Part shown: positions 45,854 through 55,800 of the stretch, in pieces
How positions within the stretch are numbered: position 1 is the stretch's first letter
Layout of the letters: each line of letters opens with the position of its first letter
Assembly: GCF_030604785.1 (NCBI RefSeq)
Contig: NZ_JAUVVF010000006.1
Coordinates: 35,641-99,640 of the forward strand
DNA from: Paracoccus sp. (in: a-proteobacteria)
GTDB taxonomy: Bacteria; Pseudomonadota; Alphaproteobacteria; Rhodobacterales; Rhodobacteraceae
Reading direction: 5' to 3'
DNA length: 64,000 nt
Notes under the pieces: model-generated
Told to the model about the DNA's origin: nothing
What the model saw: only the letters and a program-made list of their open reading frames with translations
Database searches by the model: none
Program-made: the position numbers and the translations under genes

Positions 45854-45884
45854 GGATGGCCGGGCCCCTCACGCCCGGCCATCC
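45854..45884 (-). other. Perfect 12-bp intercistronic hairpin between glpU and glpV
   Basis: GGATGGCCGGGC pairs fully with GCCCGGCCATCC across a 7-base loop. There is no U-tract on either strand, so it is more likely an mRNA-stabilising or processing element than a terminator. Confidence 0.7.
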
Positions 45885-45892
45885 CAACCTTG

Positions 45893-46168
45893 TCACACCC
45901 ACCGGAATACGGCGGCGGCGTAGACAAGGCAGATCAGCAGCGCCCAGGGCTGCATCGCCGCCCCCATCACCCCCAGCCAGGCGAGGTTGATGAAGGCAGA
46001 GCCCAGAAGCGTGATGAACAGTCGGTCGCCCCGCGTCGTCTCGATCCCCAGCACGCCGCGACGGGGCGTTTCGGGGAAGCGGATCGCCAGCACCGTGAAG
46101 GTGACCAGCAGCAGGGCGATGATGATGAAGAAGATCGCGGTGGGTTGGGTCCATGCCATCCAGGACAT
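45893..46168 (-). CDS. glpU: GlpU, DUF2160 small membrane protein of the glycerol transporter
   Basis: 91 residues with three probable hydrophobic helices (about 10-28, 48-66 and 70-88). It matches the DUF2160 proteins found only in glycerol ABC operons between glpQ and glpV. Its function is not established; a membrane chaperone or auxiliary subunit has been the general guess. The gap to glpQ is 12 bases. Confidence 0.87.
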   Translation of the reverse strand: MSWMAWTQPTAIFFIIIALLLVTFTVLAIRFPETPRRGVLGIETTRGDRLFITLLGSAFINLAWLGVMGAAMQPWALLICLVYAAAVFRWV

Positions 46169-46180
46169 AGCGGGCCTCCG

Positions 46181-47041
46181 TTACACGCGGCCCAGGGCAA
46201 AGCCCTTGGCGATGTAGTTGCGGACGAAATAGATCACCAGCGCGCCCGGAACGATGGTCAGCACCCCGGCCGCGGCCAGAACGCCCCAGTCGATCCCTGA
46301 TGCGCCCACGGTGCGTGTCATCGTGGCGGCGATGGGCTTGGCGTTCACGCTGGTCAGCGTGCGCGACAGCAGCAGCTCCACCCACGAGAACATGAAGCAG
46401 AAGAACGCCGCCACCCCGATCCCGGACGAGATCAGCGGCATGAAGATCTTCACGAAGAAGCGCGGGAAGCTGTAGCCGTCGATATAGGCGGTCTCGTCGA
46501 TCTCTTTCGGGACGCCGCGCATGAAGCCTTCCAGGATCCAGACCGCCAGCGGCACGTTGAAGAGGCAATGCGCCAGCGCCACCGCGATATGCGTGTCGAA
46601 CAGGCTGACCGAGGAATAGAGCTGGAAGAAGGGCAGCGCAAAGACGGCGGGCGGCGCCATGCGGTTCGTCAAGAGCCAGAAGAACAGGTGCTTGTCGCCC
46701 ATGAAGTGATAGCGGCTGAAGGCATAGGCCGCAGGCAGGGCCACCGCGACCGAGATCACCGTGTTCATCACCACGTAGATCAGGCTGTTCACATAGCCCA
46801 TATACCAGCTGGGGTCGGTCAGGATCGTGACATAGTTCTGAAAGGTCAGGTTCTGCGGCCACAGGCTGAACGTGCCGGTGATCTCGGCATTGGTTTTCAG
46901 GCTCATGTTCAAGAGCCAGTAGATCGGCAGCATCAGGAACAGCAGGTAGAGCCCCATGATGATGACGCTGCCCTTGACGCGCGGCAGGGCGCGGCTGCGG
47001 CTGCGGGGCGTGGCGGCGGCGGTTGCGGTCAGGTCGGCCAT
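46181..47041 (-). CDS. glpQ: Glycerol ABC transporter permease GlpQ
   Basis: 286 residues. A basic N-terminus precedes a helix at about 26-45 and five more helices. The EAA loop reads RGVPKEIDETAYIDGYS. It forms the inner-membrane channel with GlpP, four bases upstream. Note that this glpQ is the transporter permease, not the E. coli glycerophosphodiester phosphodiesterase of the same name. Confidence 0.93.
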   Translation of the reverse strand: MADLTATAAATPRSRSRALPRVKGSVIIMGLYLLFLMLPIYWLLNMSLKTNAEITGTFSLWPQNLTFQNYVTILTDPSWYMGYVNSLIYVVMNTVISVAVALPAAYAFSRYHFMGDKHLFFWLLTNRMAPPAVFALPFFQLYSSVSLFDTHIAVALAHCLFNVPLAVWILEGFMRGVPKEIDETAYIDGYSFPRFFVKIFMPLISSGIGVAAFFCFMFSWVELLLSRTLTSVNAKPIAATMTRTVGASGIDWGVLAAAGVLTIVPGALVIYFVRNYIAKGFALGRV

Positions 47042-47045
47042 GGCG

Positions 47046-47912
<867 letters not shown>

Positions 47913-47938
47913 GTTTTCCCCCTCCCCTCTGGTGCGCG

Positions 47939-49009
47939 TCAGGCGGCTGCCACGCGCCAGTCGTCGGCGTAGATGTTGACCCGCAGAGGATCGATCGCCA
48001 CGCGCCCCATGTCGGGGGTGACGGCCTGATCCTCGGCGGCGATGATGTTGATGTCGTGACCGGCCAGATCGGCGCGGATGATGCGGTGGCGGCCGACATC
48101 CTCGATCCGGTGGATGGTGACGGGCAAGCCCTCGTCTGCGGTCAGGCGCAGATGTTCGGGGCGTATGCCCAGCTGCACCTTGCCCGACAGGCCGCGATAA
48201 TCGCCCGCCAGCGCCGTGACGCCGCCCGGAATCCGCGCCTCGCGTCCCGATACTTCGGCCGGCAGCAGGTTCATCCCCGGCGAGCCGATGAAATAGCCCA
48301 CAAAGGTGTGCTCGGGCCGGTCGAACAATTCCTCGGGCGTGCCGATCTGCACGACGCGGCCGTCATACATGACCACGACCTTGTCGGCGAAGGTCAGGGC
48401 TTCGGTCTGGTCATGGGTGACGTAGATCATCGTATGGCCGAAATCGTGGTGCAGTTTCTTCAGCTGCGTGCGCAATTCCCACTTCATGTGCGGGTCGATC
48501 ACGGTCAGCGGCTCGTCGAAGAGAAGCGCGTTCACATCCTTGCGGACCATGCCGCGGCCAAGGCTGATCTTTTGCTTGGCATCCGCCGTCAGCCCGCGGG
48601 CCTTGCGGTCCAGCATGTGTTCCATGCCGATCATACGGGCGATCTCGTTCACGCGCTCGGCGACGTAGCTTTCCGGGCGGCCGCGATTGCGCAGCGGAAA
48701 GGCCAGGTTGTCGCGCACGGTCATCGTGTCGTAGACGACCGGGAACTGGAACACCTGCGCGATGTTGCGTTCCGCCGTGGGCGCGTGGGTCACGTCCACG
48801 CCGTCGAACAGGATGCGCCCCTGCGACGGCACCAGAAGCCCCGAGATGATGTTCAGCAGCGTCGATTTCCCGCAGCCGCTGGACCCCAGCAGCGCATAGG
48901 CGGCGCCGTCCTCCCAGTCGTGGTTCAGCTCTTTCAGCGCGAAATCATCGGGGCCCTTGGGCTGGGGCAGGTAGGAATGGGCAAGGTTGTCCAGCGTGAT
49001 CTTGGCCAT
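47939..49009 (-). CDS. glpT: Glycerol ABC transporter ATP-binding protein GlpT
   Basis: 356 residues. Walker A is LLGSSGCGKSTLLN (about 37-50) and Walker B is LLFDEPLTVIDPHMK. The expected LSGGQ signature is degenerate, reading LTADAKQKISLGRGMV, a feature seen in GlpT of glycerol systems, where the two ATPases GlpS and GlpT form a heterodimer. A C-terminal regulatory domain (from about 240) carries LGIRPEHL. It is 12 bases downstream of glpS. Confidence 0.92.
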   Translation of the reverse strand: MAKITLDNLAHSYLPQPKGPDDFALKELNHDWEDGAAYALLGSSGCGKSTLLNIISGLLVPSQGRILFDGVDVTHAPTAERNIAQVFQFPVVYDTMTVRDNLAFPLRNRGRPESYVAERVNEIARMIGMEHMLDRKARGLTADAKQKISLGRGMVRKDVNALLFDEPLTVIDPHMKWELRTQLKKLHHDFGHTMIYVTHDQTEALTFADKVVVMYDGRVVQIGTPEELFDRPEHTFVGYFIGSPGMNLLPAEVSGREARIPGGVTALAGDYRGLSGKVQLGIRPEHLRLTADEGLPVTIHRIEDVGRHRIIRADLAGHDINIIAAEDQAVTPDMGRVAIDPLRVNIYADDWRVAAA

Positions 49010-49021
49010 CGTCCGAACCTC

Positions 49022-50104
49022 TCAGGCTGCAAGGGCATAGGGCGCGGGGGTGACCAGGCGGCCATCCTCGGCGAAGACATAGATGTGGCGCGGCTCCAGC
49101 CAGACCGGCAGGGCGGCGTCCAGCGCCAGATCGTGGACGCCGTGGATCAGCCCCACCCACCGCGCGCCGTGATGGTCCAGGTGGATGAAGGTCTCGGACC
49201 CGGTCAGTTCGGTCACGACCAGCCGCGTGTCGAAGCGGATCGCATCGGCCGAGGGCTGGTGCAGATGCAGGTGGTTGGGCCGGAAACCCGCCAGATAGGT
49301 GCCGTCGGGCAGCCCCGCCAGCGCACCGGCAGGCGCGTGGCTGTCGCCATAGGACATGCGCCCCTGCGCCAGTCGCACCGGAAGGAAGTTCATCGGCGGA
49401 TCGCTGAAGACGCGCGCCGTCGTCGCGTCGACCGGCTGGCGATAGACCTGCGGTGTCGGGCCGAATTGCGTCACGCGGCCCTCCCACAGGGTCGCGGTAT
49501 TGCCGCCCAGCAGCAGCGCCTCTTCGGGTTCGGTCGTCGCGTAGACGAAGATCGCGCCCGATGCCTCGAAGATGCGGGGGATCTCGACGCGCAGTTCCTC
49601 GCGCAGCTTGTAGTCGAGGTTGGCCAAGGGTTCGTCCAGCAGGACCAGACCGGCATTCTTGACCAGCGCGCGGGCCAGCGCGCAGCGCTGCTGCTGGCCG
49701 CCCGACAATTCCAGCGGCTTGCGCGTCAGCATCGGCGTCAGGCGCATCAGCTCGGCGGCCTCATGCACGCGGCGGTCGATCTCGGGGCGCGAGACCCCCA
49801 TCAGCCGCAGGGGCGAAGCGATGTTCTCGTAGACCGTCATCGCCGGATAGTTGACGAATTGCTGGTAGACCATCGCCACCTGACGGTCCTGAACGCGCAT
49901 CCCGGTCACGTCCCGGCCCTGCCAGATCACGCGCCCCTGCGCGGGGCGATCCAGCCCCGCCATCAGCCGCATCAACGAGGTCTTGCCCGAGAGCGTCGGC
50001 CCCAGCAGCACGTTCATCGTGCCTTTCTCAAGGCGCAGGTCGGTGGGGTGGATGTGAACCTGCCCCTCGACGACCTTGCTGACGCCCTTCAATTCCAAAG
50101 TCAT
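49022..50104 (-). CDS. glpS: Glycerol ABC transporter ATP-binding protein GlpS
   Basis: 360 residues. The Walker A loop is GPTLSGKTS (about 33-41), the signature LSGGQQQRCALARALV is canonical, and Walker B reads LVLLDEPLANLDY. The switch histidine, normally in VTH, is replaced by a threonine (YATTEPEEALLL), also typical of this heterodimer partner. It pairs with GlpT, which has the complementary defect, so each composite site would mix one degenerate and one canonical half. It follows glpD by 28 bases. Confidence 0.92.
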   Translation of the reverse strand: MTLELKGVSKVVEGQVHIHPTDLRLEKGTMNVLLGPTLSGKTSLMRLMAGLDRPAQGRVIWQGRDVTGMRVQDRQVAMVYQQFVNYPAMTVYENIASPLRLMGVSRPEIDRRVHEAAELMRLTPMLTRKPLELSGGQQQRCALARALVKNAGLVLLDEPLANLDYKLREELRVEIPRIFEASGAIFVYATTEPEEALLLGGNTATLWEGRVTQFGPTPQVYRQPVDATTARVFSDPPMNFLPVRLAQGRMSYGDSHAPAGALAGLPDGTYLAGFRPNHLHLHQPSADAIRFDTRLVVTELTGSETFIHLDHHGARWVGLIHGVHDLALDAALPVWLEPRHIYVFAEDGRLVTPAPYALAA

Positions 50105-50132
50105 GTCATTCCCCCTCCCCTTGACTGCCGCC

Positions 50133-51731
50133 CTATTCGGCGGCAGCCGATGCGCCGCCCCGGCGGGCGCGCATCCAGTCGTTCAGTGCGTCGATCTGGT
50201 CCTGCGTCATCCGCAGTCCCAGCTTGCTGCGGCGCCAGACGATGTCCTCGGCGCTGCGGGCATATTCGCGCTCCATCAGCCAGATCACCTCGGCCTCGGT
50301 CAGGGTCGCGCCGAAATCGCGGCCCAGATCGGCGGCATCCCGGGCGCCGTTCAGCACAAGCTTGGCCTCGCTGCCATAGGCGCGAACAAGGCGCAGCGCC
50401 CAAGGCGCGCTGAGAAACGGATGCGCGCCCCGCAGGTCGCAGACCAGCCGGCCCACCGCATCGACCGGGAAATCTCCGCCCGGCAGGGGCGCGCCCTTGG
50501 TCCATGCGCCGGGCAGGCCCGGAAAGAAGGGCGCGATCTTCTGCAGCGCGGATTCCGCAAGGCGGCGATAGGTGGTGATCTTGCCGCCGAACACGTTCAG
50601 CACCGGCGCGCCGCCATTCTGGTCCACCTTCAGCGTGTAGTCGCGCGTCGCCGCCGTCGCGCTTTGCGCCCCGTCATCGTAAAGCGGACGCACGCCGGAA
50701 TAGGACCAGACGACATCCTCGGGCCCAAGCTGGCGCGTGAAATACTGATTGGCGAAGGCCAGCAGGTAATCGCGCTCCTCGGGCGTGCATTCGGGCTTGC
50801 GCGAGGGGTCGTCATGTTCGGCATCGGTCGTGCCGATCAGGGTGAAGTCTGTCTCGTAGGGGATGGCGAAGATGATCCGCCCATCGGTCCCCTGGAAGAA
50901 ATAGCACTTGTCGTGATCGTAAAGCCGGCGCGTCACGATATGGCTGCCGCGCACCAGGCGCACGCCCTCGGTCGAGTTCAGGCGGATCTTGGTCTGGATG
51001 ATCTCTCCGACCCAGGGGCCGCCGGCATTGACCAGCATCTTCGCCAGATGCTGCCGCGTCTCGCCGGTTTCGCTATCTTGCGTCGTGACGCGCCAGTGTT
51101 CGTTTTCACGCTCGGCCGAGAGGACGCGGGTGCGGGTCAGGATCCGGGCGCCGCGCGCCTCGGCGTCGCGGGCATTCAGCACGACCAGCCGGGAATCCTC
51201 GACCCAGCAATCGGAATATTCAAAGGCGCGCTCGAATCGCGCCTGCAGGGGGGCACCTTCGGGCGTGCCGGGCAGCGACAGGGTCGCGGTGCCGGGCAGA
51301 ATCTTGCGGCCGCCGAGATTGTCGTAGAGGAACAGGCCCAGCCGGATCAGCCAAGCCGGGCGCCGCCCGCGCATCCACGGCATGACCACGCCCAGCAGCT
51401 TGGAGGTGGGCGTGTCGGATTCGAACCGCATCTCAGGGTGATAGGGCAGGACGAAGCGCATCGGCCAGCTGATATGCGGCATCGCGCGCAGCAGCACCTC
51501 GCGTTCGATCAGTGCCTCGCGGACCAGCCGGAACTCGAAATACTCCAGATAGCGCAGGCCGCCGTGAAACAGCTTGGTCGAGCCCGACGAGGTCGCCTGC
51601 GCCAGATCGCCCATCTCGGCCAGGGTGACGGACAGGCCGCGCCCCGCCGCGTCACGGGCAATCCCGCAGCCATTGATGCCACCGCCGATCACGAAGAGAT
51701 CGGTCATGTCCTGGGTGCTGCCTGCCGTCAT
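50133..51731 (-). CDS. glpD: Aerobic glycerol-3-phosphate dehydrogenase
   Basis: 532 residues from the ATG at 51731, chosen for a GAGG 5 bases upstream; the track ORF extends through the promoter into the glpR antisense. The FAD motif VIGGGINGCGIARDAAGRG lies at about residues 13-31, followed by SSGSTKLFHGGLRYLE. The C-terminal domain contains the DDxVWRRSKLGLRM region. It oxidises glycerol 3-phosphate to dihydroxyacetone phosphate and passes electrons to ubiquinone at the membrane. Confidence 0.94.
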   Translation of the reverse strand: MTAGSTQDMTDLFVIGGGINGCGIARDAAGRGLSVTLAEMGDLAQATSSGSTKLFHGGLRYLEYFEFRLVREALIEREVLLRAMPHISWPMRFVLPYHPEMRFESDTPTSKLLGVVMPWMRGRRPAWLIRLGLFLYDNLGGRKILPGTATLSLPGTPEGAPLQARFERAFEYSDCWVEDSRLVVLNARDAEARGARILTRTRVLSAERENEHWRVTTQDSETGETRQHLAKMLVNAGGPWVGEIIQTKIRLNSTEGVRLVRGSHIVTRRLYDHDKCYFFQGTDGRIIFAIPYETDFTLIGTTDAEHDDPSRKPECTPEERDYLLAFANQYFTRQLGPEDVVWSYSGVRPLYDDGAQSATAATRDYTLKVDQNGGAPVLNVFGGKITTYRRLAESALQKIAPFFPGLPGAWTKGAPLPGGDFPVDAVGRLVCDLRGAHPFLSAPWALRLVRAYGSEAKLVLNGARDAADLGRDFGATLTEAEVIWLMEREYARSAEDIVWRRSKLGLRMTQDQIDALNDWMRARRGGASAAAE

Positions 51732-51989
51732 GCCAGCCTCGTCGTCTTGCGCTTCCGAGGGGATCATGGCGCAGGACGCGCAGAAAGGAAAGAACTTTGT
51801 TTTCTTTTTTGTTCGTGCATGAAAGTGCTGACAAGGCTGGGATTTTCGGACTTTCCGCGCTGCAGAACCGATTTTCACGTTGTGCAAAGGGCATAGCAGG
51901 CGAGGCCGGATGTTCGTTCTGGAAAAATACGAAAAACTTGCGCGGACGAATCGAACATGGCAATTCTGGTCAACCTGACCGGAGCGCGC
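51732..51989. promoter_or_regulatory. glpD-glpR divergent control region with GlpR-like half-sites
   Basis: The 258-base gap contains ATGTTCGTT at 51910-51918 on the plus strand and the inverted form ATCGAACAT at 51950-51958, plus a looser TTTGTTCGTG at 51808-51817. The E. coli GlpR operator half-site is WATKYTCGWW, which the first two match in nearly every position. The tract 51786-51812 is AT-rich. I could not fix -35 and -10 elements with confidence. Confidence 0.5.
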
Positions 51990-52754
51990 ATGTCCCAATC
52001 CTTTCGCCAGCCCGAAATCCTGGAAATCGCCCGCCGCGACGGCAAGGTGACGGTCGACGCGCTTGCGGCGCATTTCGGCGTGACTTTGCAGACGATCCGC
52101 CGCGACCTGACCGAACTGGCCGAGGCCGGGCGGCTGGAACGGGTGCATGGCGGCGCGATCCTGCCCTCGGGGGTCAGCAATATCGGCTACGAGGAACGCC
52201 GCGCCCTGAACCAGGAGGCAAAGACCGCCATCGCGCGGGCCTGCGCCGCCGAGGTGCCCGAGAACATCTCGCTGTTCCTGAACATCGGCACCAGCACCGA
52301 GGCCGTTGCCCGTGAATTGCTGGGCCATCGCAACATGCTGGTCGTCACGAACAACATGAACGTCGCCAATATCCTGGCCGCCAATCCCGATTGCGAGGTG
52401 ATCGTCACGGGCGGCAACCTGCGCCGGTCGGATGGCGGGCTGGTCGGCACCCTCGCGGCCGAGACGATCCGGCAGTTCAAGTTCGATCTGGCGGTGATCG
52501 GCTGCTCGGCGCTGGACCGCGACGGCGATCTGCTGGATTTCGACATTCAGGAGGTCGGCGTCAGCCAGACCATCCTGCGCCAGTCGCGCCGCACGTTTCT
52601 GGCGGTGGATCATTCCAAGCTGAAGCGCAGCGCACCCGCCCGGATCGCATCGCTGGCCGAGCTGGATTGCGTCTTCACCGACCGCCCGCTGCCGCCGGAA
52701 CTGACGCGGCTGTGCCAGGTCTGGGATACGCGCGTGGTCGCGGCGCAGGGCTGA
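51990..52754 (+). CDS. glpR: DeoR-family glycerol-3-phosphate regulon repressor GlpR
   Basis: 254 residues from the ATG at 51990, preceded by GGAG. The DeoR helix-turn-helix covers residues about 5-57 (FRQPEILEIARRDGKVTVDALAAHFGVTLQTIRRDLTEL region). The effector domain carries LNIGTSTEAVARELL and VVTNNMNVANIL, which bind a phosphorylated sugar alcohol. It is divergent from glpD and most likely represses the whole glp cluster until glycerol 3-phosphate is present. Confidence 0.92.
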   Translation: MSQSFRQPEILEIARRDGKVTVDALAAHFGVTLQTIRRDLTELAEAGRLERVHGGAILPSGVSNIGYEERRALNQEAKTAIARACAAEVPENISLFLNIGTSTEAVARELLGHRNMLVVTNNMNVANILAANPDCEVIVTGGNLRRSDGGLVGTLAAETIRQFKFDLAVIGCSALDRDGDLLDFDIQEVGVSQTILRQSRRTFLAVDHSKLKRSAPARIASLAELDCVFTDRPLPPELTRLCQVWDTRVVAAQG

Positions 52755-52764
52755 GCACAGGCAC

Positions 52765-52782
52765 CGGGGGCGCTTGCCCCCG
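52765..52782. terminator. Hairpin between convergent glpR and putA
   Basis: CGGGGGC pairs with GCCCCCG around a GCTT tetraloop, in the 49-base gap between the converging genes. There is no U-tract on either side, so it is a weak bidirectional terminator candidate. Confidence 0.5.
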
Positions 52783-52803
52783 ATGCCCAGGGTCGCGAAC
52801 GGG

Positions 52804-55800
52804 TCAGCCTGCCAGAAGGGCCGCGTTGCCGCCCGCTGCGGTCGTGTCCACGCACAGATGCCGTTCATGCAGCACATGCGCCTGATCGGGCATCGCGGTC
52901 AGCAGCGGAACCAGCGGACCCTGACGCTGCGCCAAAGCCTTGGCCATGTCGCGGGCCGTCGCCTCGTCGCCCCACCACAGAACCGCCGAGAGGCCCGGCA
53001 GATCCACCAGCGCATCCGGCGAAAGCGTGCCTTGGGCGGTGACGGCCTCGGCCCCCAGGGCGCGGACGGCCCGGGCCTGAGCCTCGGCACTTTCGGCCCC
53101 CGGACCAAGGCAGAGCACCGGCGGGCGGGGCGTCAGGGTCAGGCGGTTCAGCTCTCCGGTCGGGCCGGGCATCAGGGTTTCCGAGACGCTGCGCGCGGGC
53201 GCGTGCCCCAGCAGGCCTGCAAGGCGGGCCGGATCGTCGCGGGTCGTCCACTCGCTGCCCCCTTCAGGGCGTTCGGGCGCGAAGAAGCGCGGCAGATAGA
53301 GCGGGCCGCCCGCCTTGGGGCCGGTGCCCGAAAGCCCCTCACCGCCGAAGGGCTGGCTGCCGACCGTCGCGCCGACCTGGTTGCGGTTGACATAGAGATT
53401 GCCGGCATGAACCGCGTCGGCAACCTCTTGCACGCGGCTGTCGATGCGGCTGTGCAGGCCAAAGGTCAGGCCGTAGCCGCGCGCATTGATCGCCTGGATC
53501 ACCTTGGGCAGGTCGGCGGCGCGGAAGGTCGCGACGTGCAGGACGGGTCCAAAGATCTCGCGTTCCAGATCCTCGATCCCGGTGACGCGGATCAGGGTCG
53601 GCGGGACGAAGCACCCGTGCTGCGGTGCGGCGCGCTGGTGCAGGATGCGGGCGCGCTGCGCCTCGATCCAGTCAAGGATGCCCTGCCGCGCCTCGGGGTC
53701 GATGACCGGGCCGACATCGGTCGAGAGATGCCAGGGATCGCCCACGGTCAGTTCATCCATCGCACCCCGGATCATCGCGATGACGTGGTCGGCGATGTCC
53801 TCCTGCACGTAAAGGCAGCGCAGGGCCGAGCAACGCTGACCCGCCGAGCGGAAGCTGGAGGCGATGATGTCGCGCACCGCCTGTTCGGGCAGGGCGGTGC
53901 TGTCCACGATCATCGCGTTCAGCCCGCCGGTTTCCGCGATCAGCGGCGTGCCGGGAACCATGTGCTGCGCCATGCTGTCGGCGATGCGGCGGGCGATCTC
54001 GGTCGAGCCGGTGAAGACCACGCCGTCGATGCGCGGATCGCGGGTCAGCGCCGCGCCGACCGTGGCGCCGTCGCCCGGCAGCAATTGCAGCGCCGAGGCC
54101 GGGACGCCCGCCTTGTGCAGCAGGCGCACGGCGAAGGCGGCGATCAGGGGCGTCTGTTCGGCGGGCTTGGCCAGGACCGCGTTCCCGGCCATCAGCGCGG
54201 CCGCGATCTGGCCGGTGAAGATGGCCAGCGGAAAGTTCCATGGGCTGATCGCGGTGATGATGCCGCGCGGCGCGTCACTGCGGGCCTCGCCCTGCTGGGC
54301 GTAGTAGCGCAGGAAATCCACCGCCTCGCGCAGTTCGGCCACGGCGTCGTTCAGGGTCTTGCCCGCCTCGCGGGCGAGGATGGCGAAGATCGGGCCGAAC
54401 TGGGCTTCGTAAAGGTCAGCGGCGTGGCGCAGGACCTGCGCGCGTTCGGCGGCGGGTGCATCCCAGGTCCGGGCATCCTCGATGGCGCGGGTGACGGTCT
54501 CGGCATCGGCCTCGGTCACATGGGCCAGAACCTCGCCATTGGCGGGGTTCACGACCGGCTGGCGCGGGCCGGTGGCCGGGCGCATTGTGATCGGGGCGGC
54601 GTCGTCCAGCGCGACCTGGCGGCCGGCGTCGATGCGGGCCAGCACGTCGTCGGCATTCAGGTCGAAGCCCTGCGCGTTGACGCGCCCTTCGCCATAGATC
54701 GCGGCGGGGGCCTTCAGCGCCTGCGGGGCGCGGGCGGTGGGCAGCGCGTCAAAGGGGTCGCGGGCGATGTCCTCGGGGGCGACATCCTCATCCACGATCT
54801 GGTTGACGAAGCTGGAATTCGCGCCGTTCTCCAGCAGGCGGCGCACCAGATAGGCCAGCAGATCGCGATGCGCGCCGACCGGGGCATAGATGCGGCAGCG
54901 CGTGCCGTGATCGGTCAGCACGATGTCGTGCAGCCGTTCGCCCATGCCGTGCAGGCGCTGGAATTCGAAATCCACGCCCTTGGCCATGTCGAGGATCGCG
55001 GCGACGGAATGGGCGTTGTGGGTGGCGAATTGCGGATAGATGCGGTCGGCATGGGCGATCAGCTTCTTCGCGCAGGCGATGTAGCTGACATCGGTTGCCG
55101 TCTTCGAGGTGAAAAGCGGGAAGTCGGGATGGCCCTCGACTTGGGCGCGCTTCATCTCGGTATCCCAATAGGCACCCTTGACCAGACGAACCATGATGCG
55201 GCGGTCCAGACGCACGGCCAGCGCGTGCAACCAGTTGATCACCGCGCCCGCACGCTTGCCATAGGCCTGCACGACCACGCCGAACCCGTCCCAGCCCGCC
55301 AGTTCGGGATCGGACAGCGCGGCCTCGATCACCTTCATCGACAGGGACAGGCGGTCCTGTTCCTCGGCGTCGATGTTCATGCCCATATCGGCGGCGCGGG
55401 CCGCGCGGGCCAGATCGCGCACCACGGGGACCAGTTCGGCCATGACGCGGGCCTCTTGCGCGACCTCGTAGCGGGGATGCAGCGCCGACAGCTTGATCGA
55501 GATGCCGGGATTGGCGCGCACATCGCCCTTGTCGCAGGACTTCGCGATGGCCGCGATCGCGTCGGCATAGGACCGGGCGTAGCGGTCGGCATCCTCGCGC
55601 GTCATCGCGGCCTCGCCCAGCATGTCGTAGCTGTAGCTGTAGCCCTTGGCCTCCAGCGTGCGGGCGCGCGACAGGGCGTCGGTGATGGTCTGGCCCAGCA
55701 CGAACTGGCGGCCCATCTCGCGCATGGCGCGCTGCATGGCGGCGCGGATCACCGGCTCGCCCAGACGGCGGATCGCGCCGCGCAGCGTGCCCGCGATGCC

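Noticed and set aside
48056-50413. 785-residue plus-strand ORF across glpT and glpS
   Set aside because: Antisense to two ABC ATPases with full Walker motifs; no motif of its own.
51732-52877. N-terminal extension of the glpD ORF in the track
   Set aside because: The extension reads antisense through glpR and the control region; a GAGG-preceded ATG at 51731 gives the normal GlpD length.
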